From: Stramonita haemastoma
Lineage: Eukaryota; Mollusca; Gastropoda; Neogastropoda; Muricidae
Length of the DNA: 25,000 bases
Direction: 5' to 3'
NCBI GenBank assembly: GCA_030674155.1
Contig: CM060334.1
Location: 42,032,075-42,057,074 of the forward strand
Made by a program: the position numbers and the translations under genes. The notes below the pieces were generated by a model that saw only the letters and a program-made list of their open reading frames with translations, made no database searches and was not told the origin of the DNA. How positions within the stretch are numbered: the first letter of the stretch is position 1; each line of letters starts with the position of its first letter. This document shows, one piece after another, positions 1 through 9,969 of this stretch.

Positions 1-533
1 GACTCGAGAAGATCATCAGAAGCAACAACATCAGCTTCGGCACCAAATACCACCTTTACAAATCCCTCGTGATATCTATCCTCCTATATGGCTGTGAATC
101 ATGGACTCTGACAGCAGAGTTAGAGAGGAGAATCCAAGCATTCGAGAACAAGTGCCACAGAAGTCTTCTCAAAATATCATACAAAGAACACAAGACCAAT
201 AACTATGTGAAAGAAGAAATCAAAAAGCGTGTGGGCCCCCAAGAGCCTTTGCTCTCCACCATAAAGAGGAGAAAGCTGATGTGGTTTGGTCACAACCACA
301 AGACACAACACCCTAGCAAAAACCATCCTGCAAGGAACAGTCGAGGGCAAGAGAAGAAGAGGCCGCCAAAAGAAATCATGGGTTGACAACATCAAAGACT
401 GGACCGCCCAACCCCTACAACACCTCCTACTAGCCACACAGGATCGTGAAGCATGGAAAAAGATCTCTGTTGCGTCTTCTCTCATGTCCCCCCTACGTCC
501 TTTGGGACATGGGACTGAGTGAGTGAGTGAGTG
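1..533 (+). mobile_element. RTE-like non-LTR retrotransposon, 3' end of the reverse transcriptase ORF, frameshifted
   Basis: This is the C-terminal end of an endonuclease/reverse-transcriptase polyprotein, cut by the window edge on its 5' side. The frame starting at base 3 carries the conserved LYGCESWTL block (about 84-110), then GPQEPLL and KRRKLMWFGH. Near 290-303 the reading jumps by one base into another frame, where TRHNTLAKTILQGT and the basic GKRRRGRQKKSW stretch continue, ending in LRPLGHGTE at 519. Both halves belong to one protein, so the copy is inactive unless the shift is an assembly error. The order YGCESW, GPQEPLL, WFGH, ILQGT, GRRRGRQ is typical of RTE-type elements, which gene catalogues often mislabel as endonuclease-reverse transcriptase. 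The stop TGA at 520-522 lies inside the terminal (TGAG)n tail at 516-533, so there is essentially no 3' UTR. Clade assignment is from memory of the motifs. Confidence 0.85.
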
Positions 534-534
534 A

Positions 535-975
535 ACCAGTTCCCTTCCCTTTTGCCCGTTTTCAGCCTTTCCACTCTTCTATTCTCCCTTCACAACATTT
601 CCCTTTCTTTGCTTTCCCCATTCCAAATCTTTGTCGTTTCCCATTTTGTGTCACCTTCCCCCTTTTCCCATTTCCATCATTTTCTACTCTCTTCCCCTCT
701 TTCAGCCATTCCCTTACAGTCCTTTCCCAACCGTTCCATTTTGGTCTTTTTCTCCTTCCCAATCGGTTACAGAAGGCCTCCTAAAAGCATGATTATTTTA
801 GATGCAGTGCGATTTATCTGTATTTTATTTTGGTACAGGCCAAAATCTTTGCCAGTTATTGATGTAAGCAAAGAAGCCAAAATGCTACTATTCTTTAAAA
901 TGGTATGCTTTCATCCGTTATAACCTCTTAGCATAACAAACTGTACTCTCCATCTTAGGCACAACAAGAGTCCTC
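535..975. other. Pyrimidine-rich low-complexity stretch followed by unremarkable DNA
   Basis: From about 536 to 775 the plus strand is mostly T and C with recurrent TTCCC and TTTCC words. Open frames here are a product of this composition. From 780 to 975 I see no gene, repeat or RNA motif. Confidence 0.6.
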
Positions 976-977
976 TA

Positions 978-1060
978 AATTAAGAATATGGCTGCCTGTT
1001 ATAGCAAGGTATCAAAAATAACAGCCATACACGCAAACCTCTCATCCAGTGTGTACCTAC
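978..1060 (+). mobile_element. Scrap of a tRNA-derived SINE (SINE-2 family), 3' body part
   Basis: The segment with ATATGGCTGCCTG, then a run of A, then CAGCCATACACGCAAA aligns well with the 3' half of a SINE that I recall as abundant in molluscs. In that element the same order (TATGGCTGCCTACATGG, a run of A, GTCATACACGTAAA) precedes a hairpin-like stretch. No tRNA-like head is present, so only a fragment survives. The comparison is from memory and the boundaries are approximate. Confidence 0.5.
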
Positions 1061-1554
1061 AGTCTCACAATGATCCCTAGAGAACATATTTAGGGTGACC
1101 TCTAGATTGTTGATATGCAGAACACCCAACAACAACACACAGCCCACAAATCCAACTCAGACAAGAGTGCTACATTTAGCATGTTCTTCCATTTGCCTGT
1201 TCCAGGTGTTATCAGTTTCTGCTATAATTAGCACAAGCTGGCCCCAGCTGGGATGGGATGGAATGGAATGGATAGCAGCTGAGAGAAGCTGAAAGTGGGG
1301 TAGCTGACTGCTGTAAACAAGAATCTTCCGAAGGCCCTTTGTAAGCAGGCTGGTCTTAAGACTAGTGGAAAGAGCAGCACAGGATGGAGTGGCGCTCTGT
1401 TCATTCAGTCACTGGCAGTGTGGCAAAGACGCTGCTTCCCTGTCTGAGGGTTGATGAAAGGGGTTCAGGAAAGGTAACGATGTCGTTAGAGCACAGGGCT
1501 TTGGGACTGTCTGGGCCTCGCTCGGTGACTAGGCTGCTGATCACAGTCTGATTA
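1061..1554. other. No gene recognised
   Basis: The sequence is of mixed composition with no convincing coding frame. A short GGGATGGGATGGAATGGAAT stretch at about 1251-1270 is a minor pentamer-like repeat. I see nothing else. Confidence 0.5.
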
Positions 1555-1585
<31 letters not shown>

Positions 1586-1683
1586 CAGAGAAAGAGAGAG
1601 CACGTGTGCATAATTATGTGTGTGCGTGTATATGTGTGTGCGTGCGCGCGTGTGTGCGTAAGCGTGCACACCCGTGTGCGTAA
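1555..1683. repeat. Compound microsatellite: GA/GAGACA then GT-rich
   Basis: GA and GAGACA units (1555-1601) pass into an imperfect GT/GC alternating tract (1604-1683) with several CGCG steps, which could favour left-handed DNA. The 116-residue frame that starts in this tract is a composition product. Confidence 0.9.
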
Positions 1684-2402
1684 GGACGCGATCGTGGTTC
1701 AAGAAAAAGCAAAGTTCTTAAGAGACGAGCAATATTTCAGAATCACTCTAAGAAAACTGACAATAAAGCATCCTGACGATACTGCCATCTTTCCCTACAA
1801 CCAACACTCTCCTTATCTTTTCTTTACCGCTGCCAAGGAGTATGGATGGATGGATTATCAATCTTGCTCTGTCTCAGCGCTACTGCTCGTAAAGCAAACG
1901 CTCAAACGTATCACCACGCTGACTCTGTATGGGCTGTTAGCGATAGCAGAATGAAGTATACACACACTGACCACACCATTGTTGGAACACCATCCATAGA
2001 TCAAGCCAAGTGCACTTAGTCTATTCAGTACTACTGACGCCTGATAAATATATTATGGTACTGGTGATAGAGTGCATGTGCACCTATGTTGACATAAATT
2101 TCTGCTTGTTTTCCCTCACCAGCTTTTCCCCCCAAGTTTAATTTTGAAGTGTGAAGAGGGTATTGCAGGGTGTGTAACTGAACCAATTCCTTTTCAATTT
2201 TATTTCTACCCATGAATTTTCCATTTGTAATTTTCATTGAAACATATTACGATTTCTACTAGGTTTCTCATCCTATCAACATGTCTGTCAAAACCCCTTC
2301 AAATGCGTCACTGAGCTGTTATGTTTCTTGGTATGGGGGAGGTCCAGCCATAGCTACCAGTTTGTCCAGTTTTTAAGCACTTTACCATGAATTAAACGTC
2401 TT
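1684..2402. other. No gene recognised
   Basis: About 700 bases of ordinary composition. No domain, splice-flanked exon or repeat could be supported on either strand. Confidence 0.5.
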
Positions 2403-2405
2403 GAG

Positions 2406-2497
<92 letters not shown>
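2403..2497. repeat. (GA)n microsatellite
   Basis: About 95 bases of almost perfect GA dinucleotides with a single AA slip near 2422. On the other strand it is (CT)n. Confidence 0.95.
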
Positions 2498-2501
<4 letters not shown>

Positions 2502-2619
2502 ACTCAAGAACTCAAGAATTTAATTGTATAGGCAATTCAACCCGTTACAAATCCAAAAGTATTCATGTATGACTGGATACTTTGAATAGAAAACTATGTT
2601 AATACAAAAACACATTCTG

Positions 2620-2621
<2 letters not shown>

Positions 2622-2695
<74 letters not shown>
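2622..2695. repeat. (GA)n microsatellite
   Basis: A second perfect GA tract, in the same orientation as the one 125 bases upstream. The serine/leucine open frames opposite it are translations of the repeat. Confidence 0.95.
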
Positions 2696-2698
<3 letters not shown>

Positions 2699-3455
2699 AA
2701 AAGTAACTACAGAAAGACAAAACTTTAAAAAAAATAATGTCAGAACTAAAAATGGCCCCCCAAAAGTTTCCAATTTCCCTTCCACACTTGATGTTCCATA
2801 ACTGTCTGCAAGCCTCAAAAGACCACAAGCACAACAAGGCACCAAAGTTGAGACAGTTACTGAAGTTTGGGATGAGAAAATGGAAGGTCAAAGAAATGTT
2901 CCTTTTCAGTGCCTCCGACTTGTGTCTTCCTCGTAATCTTCTTCGTCGAACGCTCAGACGCCAACTATTGTTATCTGTCAGATGAGCGAATATGCATGGC
3001 GCTGCCGTTTAGCACCTGACAAGTCAGGCCCAGCACATTCGACTTCGGCATGGGAGGGAAACTGTTATAAGACTTTCTGGGGAATAAAGGCAGGAGAGTG
3101 GACCAAGAACGCAGAAAATAGATGAGAATGAGGTGACAAGAAGAAAAGGAACAAGGCGGAAACAAAGAAAGGGATAGAAAAGAGGAAATTGCTAGCGCAG
3201 AATTTTCAGAAGGCGATGATGCTATTTATACTGACAGGTCTCCGGTATCCCTTCGGGGAAGGACTCTTTTCTTATGGTAACACCTAACTTCAAAGATATA
3301 GAGGACACAAGTCAAATGACAGGAGTATTATCAAAGACAGGAAAACCAGGCGTATCAGCTGTGAGAGGAGCTAGCCTAAGATGAAACCCCACTTCTTGGG
3401 AAGGCCCTGATGAGATTAGAACATTCGTTTGATCCGTAAATATTCCTGTGAGGAG
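2696..3455. other. No gene recognised
   Basis: Unique-looking DNA. Several short frames exist but none has a recognisable domain, and none is bounded by convincing splice sites. Confidence 0.5.
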
Positions 3456-3478
3456 TTAAAGGAGGGAGAAGGAGAGAG

Positions 3479-3545
<67 letters not shown>
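3456..3545. repeat. (GA)n microsatellite
   Basis: GGAG-rich start followed by near-perfect GA repeats to about 3545, with one AA slip near 3511. Confidence 0.95.
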
Positions 3546-3547
<2 letters not shown>

Positions 3548-3608
3548 TCTGAAATTGTTTAATGCACATCGGCCTTTGGCCGCAATACATTTTAAGGTAC
3601 GAGGGTGG

Positions 3609-3613
<5 letters not shown>

Positions 3614-3646
<33 letters not shown>
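3614..3646. repeat. Poly(G) run of about 33 bases
   Basis: An uninterrupted run of G, about 33 long as printed. It could fold as a G-quadruplex. Length calls in such runs are unreliable, so the number should be treated as approximate. Confidence 0.9.
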
Positions 3647-3647
<1 letters not shown>

Positions 3648-3708
3648 ATTTAAACATAAATAGCATCTCACAAGATTTGTCTAGACCTTGGTAACACAAA
3701 ATGTACAA

Positions 3709-3710
<2 letters not shown>

Positions 3711-3739
<29 letters not shown>

Positions 3740-3740
3740 T
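3711..3740. repeat. (ACAG)n tetranucleotide microsatellite
   Basis: Seven to eight perfect ACAG units, followed by a looser CAGAGA tail. Confidence 0.95.
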
Positions 3741-4012
3741 AATCAGAGACACAGAGAGAGAGATGGCGGAAAAATACGACAGAAATGCATAAAGACAAAG
3801 TCTTAAAAAAGTAACAATTGGGAGGAAAAACCTTTTTTCTTTTCAAGGGTCCAAGACCTTAGCCTGTGAGAAATAGTGTTCAGTGTCTTCTAACAACTTC
3901 TTTGTTTCATCTTTTTTTCGTTAGCACAAGTACTGCATCCACATGAACACAAGGCGGTTCAGAATGGTTTTTAGAACTTAGGTTGCAAGTGTGTGTCTGT
4001 TTATTCTATTTA

Positions 4013-4178
4013 ATTTTTTTATTTTTCTTTTATATCGAGGATAATGAATATCAATTATATCGAGAATGAATTTTACATCCAGTCCTCCGTGTGTATATAG
4101 TTTTGTCAATCTTGTCATCTATTCCCACCGGCACTCAATGGCCTACTCTTAAAAAAGCGGAACAGGATTTGACGCGAT
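4013..4178 (-). mobile_element. SINE-1 copy A, 5'-truncated
   Basis: Read on the minus strand this is the 3' half of the repeat family shared by copies B to I. Visible on the plus strand are the tail motif CTTTTATATCGAGGATAA, then CATCCAGTCCTCCGTGTG, TTCCCACCGGCAC and GCGGAACAGG. The tail contains a local duplication of the ATATCGAG(G)ATAATGAA word, and the usual short hairpin before CATCC is lost. The match stops soon after GCGGAACAGGATTT, so the tRNA-like head is absent. The word AACAGGATTT recurs twice just downstream (about 4196 and 4206), which suggests slippage at the breakpoint. Confidence 0.8.
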
Positions 4179-4216
4179 TTTTTCTTTATCATTATAACAG
4201 GATTTAACAGGATTTT

Positions 4217-4291
4217 ATGTGTATGTGCCTGTGTGTTTGTGTGTGTGTATGTGTGTGTTTGTGGGTGTGTGGTGTTTTGTCTTGTGTGTAT

Positions 4292-4360
<69 letters not shown>

Positions 4361-4381
4361 TGTGTATGTGTCTGTGTGTTG
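4217..4381. repeat. (GT)n microsatellite
   Basis: An imperfect GT-rich lead-in (4217-4290) followed by a long near-perfect GT run to about 4358 and a degenerate end. It begins about 40 bases past SINE copy A. Confidence 0.95.
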
Positions 4382-4644
4382 TGTTGAGGAATGAGGAAGC
4401 AGAATTTATCCCTTTCCTTTCCGTGCTTCCTACACCTCTTTGAAGGTAGAACCTCATTTCAAAGACACCGTGAACAACACAGAGCTGAAGGAGTAGGGTA
4501 TGATTATGAAGGACACGAAATGAAGGAACTAAAGTCGACAGGAGTAATGATGATATTTAACTTCTGAAGGATGTTTGATGAGGACTGGAGGAAACTAAGG
4601 ACAATAATTAGATTCTTAAAGTGGTCAAATACAAATCGGTAGGG

Positions 4645-4835
4645 GAGAGAGAGACAGAGACAGAGACAGAGACAGAGAGACAGACAGACAAGCAGACAAA
4701 CAGACAGACAGAGGGAGAGAGAGAGAAAAACAAATAGACAGACATACAGACAGATAAAGGCAATTAGGGAAAGGAAGGAAGAAAGGAAGGAAGGAAGGAG
4801 GTAAGGGAGGAAGGAAGTAAGAAAGAAAGTAAAGA
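4645..4835. repeat. Compound GACAGA / GACA / GGAA microsatellite
   Basis: GACAGA units (about 4648-4710), then GACA-like units (to about 4756), then GGAA/GAAA units (4768-4830). The open frames on the minus strand are repeat translations. Confidence 0.9.
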
Positions 4836-5365
4836 ACAAAAAATGAATGCATTGGACACACACATTGTATTCACAGAAACGTCATAAAACTAGAAAGAAT
4901 TCTTTTGAAATAAAGAGTAATAAATTTGAAAATGCGTTAAAATTCTTGACACTTAAATTAAGCCTCTTTTTTGGTGGAGATCACAGTGAAAAGAAATTCC
5001 CTTCAGTGTTCCTTTTCTTCGTGAGATTCATTTTTAAAAGAGTTTATTTTTCTTCTGCTTTAAACAATTATTGGCTATTTCATTTTGGGCTTTGTTTACT
5101 TTGTTTTATGGTTATTTTTTGTTTCCGATCTCCCAAAGAGCTATCTTTCTGACAGCTTGCGTTCATGTATTTAAAATCCGTTTCTTAGTACAGCTTTGCA
5201 ATCTCATATTAAGGTTTTTGTTTGTGTGAGTGGGTTTTCATGGTTTTGAGAAAGCTGCTACACCTTGGAAGCATGTGTGTATTGTTGTCGAATGATTTCA
5301 AGATGCACTACCCTACTCTATGATATACCCCGCCACACCACCCTTGTTGCATCACACTACATACA
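4836..5365. other. No gene recognised
   Basis: AT-rich DNA. A 101-codon frame at 4847-5152 has no recognisable motif and starts within the repeat edge, so I do not treat it as a gene. Confidence 0.5.
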
Positions 5366-5590
5366 TTAAATTACATTACACTGCACTGCACTGCACTGCA
5401 CTGCACTGCACTGGGACTACACTACATTATACTCCACTCCACTCCATTTTACTCCACTCCACTCCATCACTCAACTACACTACACATTATACTCCACTCC
5501 ACTTTCCCCTCCGCTCCGCTTCGCTACACTCCACTTCACTCCACTCCACACTCCACTCCACTCCACTCCACTTCACTCCACTCTACCCAC
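5366..5590. repeat. Pentanucleotide array, CTGCA then CTCCA units
   Basis: About seven perfect CACTG pentamers (5376-5412) pass into a longer array of ACTCC pentamers with point variants (ACTAC, ACTTC). All units keep the 5-base spacing, so the two parts probably descend from one array whose third base changed. Confidence 0.9.
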
Positions 5591-5738
5591 AATTTTTCTT
5601 TGCAATTATTCTTCGCGATTCTTCTTAGCAATTCTTCTTCACAATTCTTCTTCGAAATTTGTCTCCTTCGCAATTTTCTATTTTCGCAGTCTTTCTTCGC
5701 AATTTCTTCTTCTTCGCAATTCTCCTTTGCATTCTTCT
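5591..5738. repeat. Minisatellite of about 15 bp, GCAATTCTTCTTC core
   Basis: About nine imperfect units of GCAATTCTTCTTC with variants (GCGATT, ACAATT, GAAATT) follow directly on the pentamer array. Open frames on both strands come from the repeat. Confidence 0.85.
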
Positions 5739-6228
5739 GGTACGTATTGCTCAGTTGCACAGGCATCCGTATTCCGATTTTAGAAGGTTGTTCTCCTTCT
5801 CAGGGCAAACTTGTTGTTATGCTAAGAGCTTCTCAATGATGAAGATGATCTCAAAATACCATGTTATAACACAGCAATATTGTAAAGAAAGTCTTGTTGG
5901 CCCTTTCTTCACATCAACTGTCTGGCCTTGGATTTTGTCCATTTTTTCCCTACACTATTTCAGCTATCACAGATAATAATATAGGATGCTTTCCCCCAAA
6001 CAGCAGGGTCGGGGGCACTAACTCACGTGCTTGCAGGGTATCATTTTGACCTACACTTTCGTGCGGTGCCAGACTTACACCCTCCTCTGCCGGATTTATC
6101 CCAGCCTGTTTCGTGCCGTGTCCTGCAGTCTTTCTTTATGTGAAAATCGAATGGCATCGGAGGCATGAGCGTTAGAGTCAGGCTTTGAGGCTTGTTTAGC
6201 ATGTGTCTGCTGCTGATTAGACAGTGAA
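5739..6228. other. No gene recognised; possible old repeat on minus strand at 6040-6200
   Basis: Mixed sequence. The block at about 6045-6145 is GC-richer than its surroundings. On the minus strand it contains CTGCAGGACACGGCACGAAA, which has the feel of an old dispersed repeat, but I cannot name it. Confidence 0.4.
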
Positions 6229-6377
6229 CACACATACACACACAACACGCGCGCGTGCGCATGCGCATGCACACACAAGCACGCACACACGCGCACGCAC
6301 GCACCCCACACATACACACAAACATACACATACACACACGCGCGCGCGCGTGCACCCATCCATCCATCATCCACCCC

Positions 6378-6427
<50 letters not shown>

Positions 6428-6471
6428 CACACACACACACTCCACACACACACACACACACACACACTCGA
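6229..6471. repeat. (CA)n microsatellite with CG-rich alternating islands
   Basis: CA repeats are interrupted by alternating CG runs (6248-6262 and about 6338-6351) and by a CATC cluster (6356-6369). Alternating purine-pyrimidine runs throughout the tract. Frames on both strands are repeat translations. Confidence 0.95.
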
Positions 6472-6609
6472 TTTTTTTGAAGACGGGCAGGCAACCCCAT
6501 ATACCCGTTTAAAAAAACGGAGAGTCTTACAGCCCATTATTATTCCATTTAACACATGGGCTCCGGCACTCTGTGTGTGTGTTGATTTATGTCATCGTTT
6601 TATTGGCGT

Positions 6610-6828
6610 TTGATTTTAATTTCCTGCCATTTTGTTTTGTTCTATTTACTTTATTTTACTTCATTTTAGCTAATCTGCTTTCATATGTTTCATTTTATTT
6701 TTCCGCTAAGGTTTTCTCTCCTGTTTCATCTCATATCGCCTCTCATTGAAAATTTTTATTTATTTCATTTTTAGCTAATCTGCTTTCATATATATTTTTT
6801 ATATTATGTATTATATAATATATATAAA

Positions 6829-6876
<48 letters not shown>

Positions 6877-6925
6877 TCATTTTTTCCGCTTAGATTTTTT
6901 TCTCCTGTTTCATTTCAAATATGCA
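6610..6925. repeat. Tandem duplication of about 104 bp, second copy split by a (TA)n expansion
   Basis: The word TTTAGCTAATCTGCTTTCAT occurs at about 6666 and again at about 6770. In copy 1 it is followed by TTTTCCGCTAAGGTTTTCTC and TCCTGTTTCAT. In copy 2 the matching CCGCTTAGATTT and TCCTGTTTCAT appear only after an 80-base TA-rich insert (about 6791-6876). The (TA)n tract therefore grew inside copy 2. Confidence 0.85.
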
Positions 6926-6974
6926 CTTACCTTCAACAGCCACTGTCCTCATCACCCTGCCAAAGTGTCTACCT

Positions 6975-7012
6975 CTGTGTGTGTGTGGTGTGTGTGTGTG
7001 TGTGTGTGTGTG

Positions 7013-7043
<31 letters not shown>
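6975..7043. repeat. (GT)n microsatellite
   Basis: GT repeats with three single-base interruptions. Confidence 0.95.
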
Positions 7044-7045
<2 letters not shown>

Positions 7046-7635
7046 GTACATTTAAGTTTGGGTTAACAAACTATTATTTAGTTTAGTGGTCGCATGTGTA
7101 AGAATAGGCTGAATGCAGGCGCTTTGTTTTTGCAAAAAATATTGCGCTGTATAGATTGCATTTCTTGTTGTTATTTTAATCATTAATATCATCATCATCA
7201 TCACTAATCATCATCATCATCATCGTCATCGTCACCATTTTTTATTGTTATTTTATTTTTTTTATCTTATTCGTCGTATATAATCTATACCATTTCCATT
7301 ATCTCTTATTTATTTCATTTCACTCATTTTTTAGAATTTCATCTTGTTTTGCTCTCTCCTATTTTCTGGTGTCTTATCTATGTCAGTATTGACCTAGTTT
7401 AATCTTATTCCATGTCCTGTCACCTTAGCTTACTGTGATGATTTCTAGCTGTCCAGAGTAGTCGTAGTCTGGAGGAGGCGCCATGTTTGCCGTGGTGAGT
7501 GATGTGTTTTCAGGTCTTGTTTCATAAACCGAAAGAAATCACAGTCCTTTTTCAGTTGCCAGTTCCTGGTAGATTTGAAAACAAAACCCCGTTAAGGCTG
7601 TCACAAACACTGATGTCCGGTCCGTCGTCAGAAAG
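7044..7635. other. AT-rich stretch with a short (ATC)n tract, no gene recognised
   Basis: An imperfect ATC/CAT trinucleotide tract lies at about 7187-7237. The rest is AT-rich and has no supported gene or RNA. Confidence 0.5.
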
Positions 7636-7876
7636 AAAGTCCTTCGGATAAGACTATAAACCGAGCGATCCGTGTGCGAACGCACGCAGAACACCTTGCG
7701 TACACGTTAAAACCCGTTCCGCTTTCGGAAGAGCGTAGACCATTGTGTACCGATGGGAACGGATAACAATATTGACAAAAACTGCATATACCGAGGATAT
7801 GATGTAAAAAAAAAAAAAAAAAAAAAAAAAAGCACATAAGTGTCTATTCCTATTATTCTTGATATAAAAGAATAAA
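7636..7876 (+). mobile_element. SINE-1 copy B, head missing
   Basis: In sense orientation it starts at AAGTCCTTCGGATAAGAC, then shows GTGTGCGAACGCACGCAGAA, CCCGTTCCGCTTTCGGAAGA, GATGGGAACGGAT, an A run of about 27 (7806-7831), AGCACATAAGTG and the tail GATATAAAAGAATAAA. The order matches copies D, F and H. The tRNA-like head is not found, so the copy is 5'-truncated. The long A run is internal to the element, before the short terminal hairpin, and not a 3' poly(A). Confidence 0.85.
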
Positions 7877-7903
7877 CTTTTCAAATGTTTCCCCAAACCA
7901 CAT

Positions 7904-7928
7904 AACAAGAGAGAGAGAGGGAGTAGAA

Positions 7929-7975
<47 letters not shown>

Positions 7976-8056
7976 GAGACACGACAGACGACAGAGACAC
8001 AGAGAGGGAGAGGGAGACAGACAGAGAAGATATACAGACACAAACACAGACACAGG
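7904..8056. repeat. Compound (GA)n / (ACAG)n / CAGAGA microsatellite
   Basis: GA repeats at 7909-7922, then about twelve perfect ACAG units (7929-7976), then looser GACA/GAGA units to about 8056. It begins about 30 bases after the tail of SINE copy B. Confidence 0.95.
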
Positions 8057-8530
8057 GCTTTCCTTTCATGATAAAAATCACTATGATGAGGACAATACTA
8101 GTTTTATGTTTGGCATCACTTTATCCACTTATTTTCTGATTCTTTCTGGCACCATATTAAAACGATCCCAGCATGACTATTTTTTTGTTGTTAAAATCGA
8201 TGATAATCATACCACGCCTACACAGGAACTAATCACACACAGCAATAAAACAAAAACAACACAAATATTCAACCGTGACAAAAACAAACGTAGAACAGCG
8301 CTAAACACAACAAGAAAGAGAATTTTGGGTGTCATGGAAAGATAACGAACCACAAATTTTAAAATAACTGTAGTGACAAACGTGGCGCCTTGTGGACGGG
8401 GAGGGGAAAAGGTTCCCCTTTAACATGGACCAGCCAGTGGGCGCCACGATGCTCGTTCTATCTGAACATAACGGCATCATCCGATACTAGGAGAGTTTCT
8501 TGGCTATAAAATCTTGGTCAAGGATGCAAC
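8057..8530. other. No gene recognised
   Basis: Ordinary DNA between two microsatellites. A 79-codon frame at 8106-8345 has no recognisable feature. Confidence 0.5.
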
Positions 8531-8535
8531 TAGCA

Positions 8536-8722
8536 ACGTGTGTGTGTGTGGGGTGTGGGAGGGGGGGGGGGGGGGTAGGTGTGGTGTTGTTGTGTGTGTG
8601 TGGTGTGTGCGTGTGTGTGTCTTTTTGTGTTGTATGTGTGTGCGTGTTGTGTGTCTTTTGTTGTGTGTGTGTGTTTTGTGGTGTGTGTGTGTGTGTGGGT
8701 GTGTGTGGGTGGGGCGCGCGTA
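8536..8722. repeat. G/T-rich microsatellite with a poly-G stretch
   Basis: Imperfect GT repeats with TTTT and GGG interruptions, and a run of about 14 G at 8561-8574. Confidence 0.9.
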
Positions 8723-9009
8723 AGCTGCAGTGATCACCTTTTTGTTCTGTATGGTATTGCATTCCCTTGAGTTTTTTGTACGGTATTCCATTTTCATAAA
8801 TTTGCACATTTCGTTGCCAGAAATTCGGGCTATTCTTCAACGTGTTTTAACACGCCGGCATTAAAGTACAGCGAAACCTATTTTCTTCTTTTTATTCCTT
8901 CTACAGATGCGGGTGCGGTTTTTTCTATTTTCGGAAGGACAAACACCCGATGCCGAACTCGGGCTTAGGTGGACAGAGAGTCATATCTGGGTTTAAAATA
9001 AAGGCCCTC

Positions 9010-9345
9010 GAGGGGCTGCTATAGCCGAGTGGGTCCAAAACCTTTTTAATTTCAACCCCATGGGTCCAAAAATTTTTTGGGGTTTGAATCCCTGTGGTGC
9101 CTAGCGAATGAAGGGTAAAAGTTTTGACAATCCCCAGGCCAGGTCAATTTGAAGTACAGACCGTCTGAACCAGAATTCTTTTTGAAACTATATTCATGTG
9201 CAGGAAATCAAATATCAATGTCTGCCTTCAAAGGGGTACGGAAACACCAAACATACCCAGCATACATCCTCAATGCCCGAATGCGGTACCTTCAGGGGGG
9301 CAGAAATGACGGCTTTACTTTAAAATGTCAGCTTTGGGGAAAACC
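9010..9345 (+). mobile_element. Degraded full-length-like SINE-2 copy
   Basis: The 5' end looks like a tRNA-derived pol III promoter: ATAGCCGAGTGGGT (A-box region, about 9021) and GGGGTTTGAATCCC (B box, about 9079-9092). Downstream come GGTGCCTAGCGAATGAAGGG, a CCAGGCCAGGTCAA block, CTGAACC, ATCAAATA, GGAAACACCAAACATACCCA and CAGCATACATCC. This order matches, from memory, a SINE common in molluscs, as does the scrap at 978-1060. Indels are frequent, so it is old or poorly sequenced. An open frame across it (9149-9580) is therefore not a gene. Confidence 0.65.
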
Positions 9346-9965
9346 CAGAGCTCTAGTCGAGGAACGAAAACAAACAATAAAAGACGGGTCTCAACCAGTC
9401 CCGGGCTTTGTCAACAATGATGATAAGAGATTCTGCGGGGCAGTGTTAGATTTCGTCATTGGTTGTGGTGGTCCCTGTACGTTTGTTAGGGGGGCGGGTG
9501 GTGAGGTTGGGGTTGTCGGGGTGGGGTCAGTCCTCTGCAAGAACCCCGGGGTTCCCACTGGGGATAAATTTTGGGCATAGGCACCTGTTTTTTTCCTCAC
9601 CATTAGCGTGGCCGCACTTTAGGTATTTTCCTTCTTTATTTGGCATGGTATATCTTTTGATTTATTGCTGAAAACTTTTTTGTTGCGTTCCCCAGCAAAT
9701 TTTATTGGAAGCACCCAAATATGCACCCTGCTGACCTCACCCACATTCCAGTAACTTGACACTGTGAGCACCCCCACTTTCATGAAACGTTTGGGAGAAC
9801 GACTTTTAAATACCTTCCAATAGACAGCCATGTCTGACATCAGAGGATTTGCTCTCGTTTAAAAGGAGAGAGCATGTTGTTATAGGCTCAAGATAATCTC
9901 AAACTCCAGCTTTAAGTATAACAGCATTTTAGGGGGCAGGCCTTTGCAACGTTTTGAAAAAATGA
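9346..9965. other. No gene recognised
   Basis: Mixed sequence with a G-rich stretch at about 9487-9530. No domain or exon could be supported. Confidence 0.5.
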
Positions 9966-9969
9966 TTTT

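Noticed and set aside
2930..2965. CTTCTTCGTCGAACGCTCAG as a possible minus-strand SINE-2 3' end
   Set aside because: The match to the remembered tail is short and no other part of the family lies beside it.
6500..6522. CCGTTTAAAAAAACGG hairpin as a terminator
   Set aside because: It is a chance short palindrome with no gene upstream, and rho-independent termination is not expected in this genome.
6224..6613. 129-codon His/Thr-rich open frame
   Set aside because: It is a translation of the (CA)n microsatellite.
9149..9580. 143-codon plus-strand open frame
   Set aside because: Its first half lies on a degraded SINE copy and the rest has no recognisable motif.
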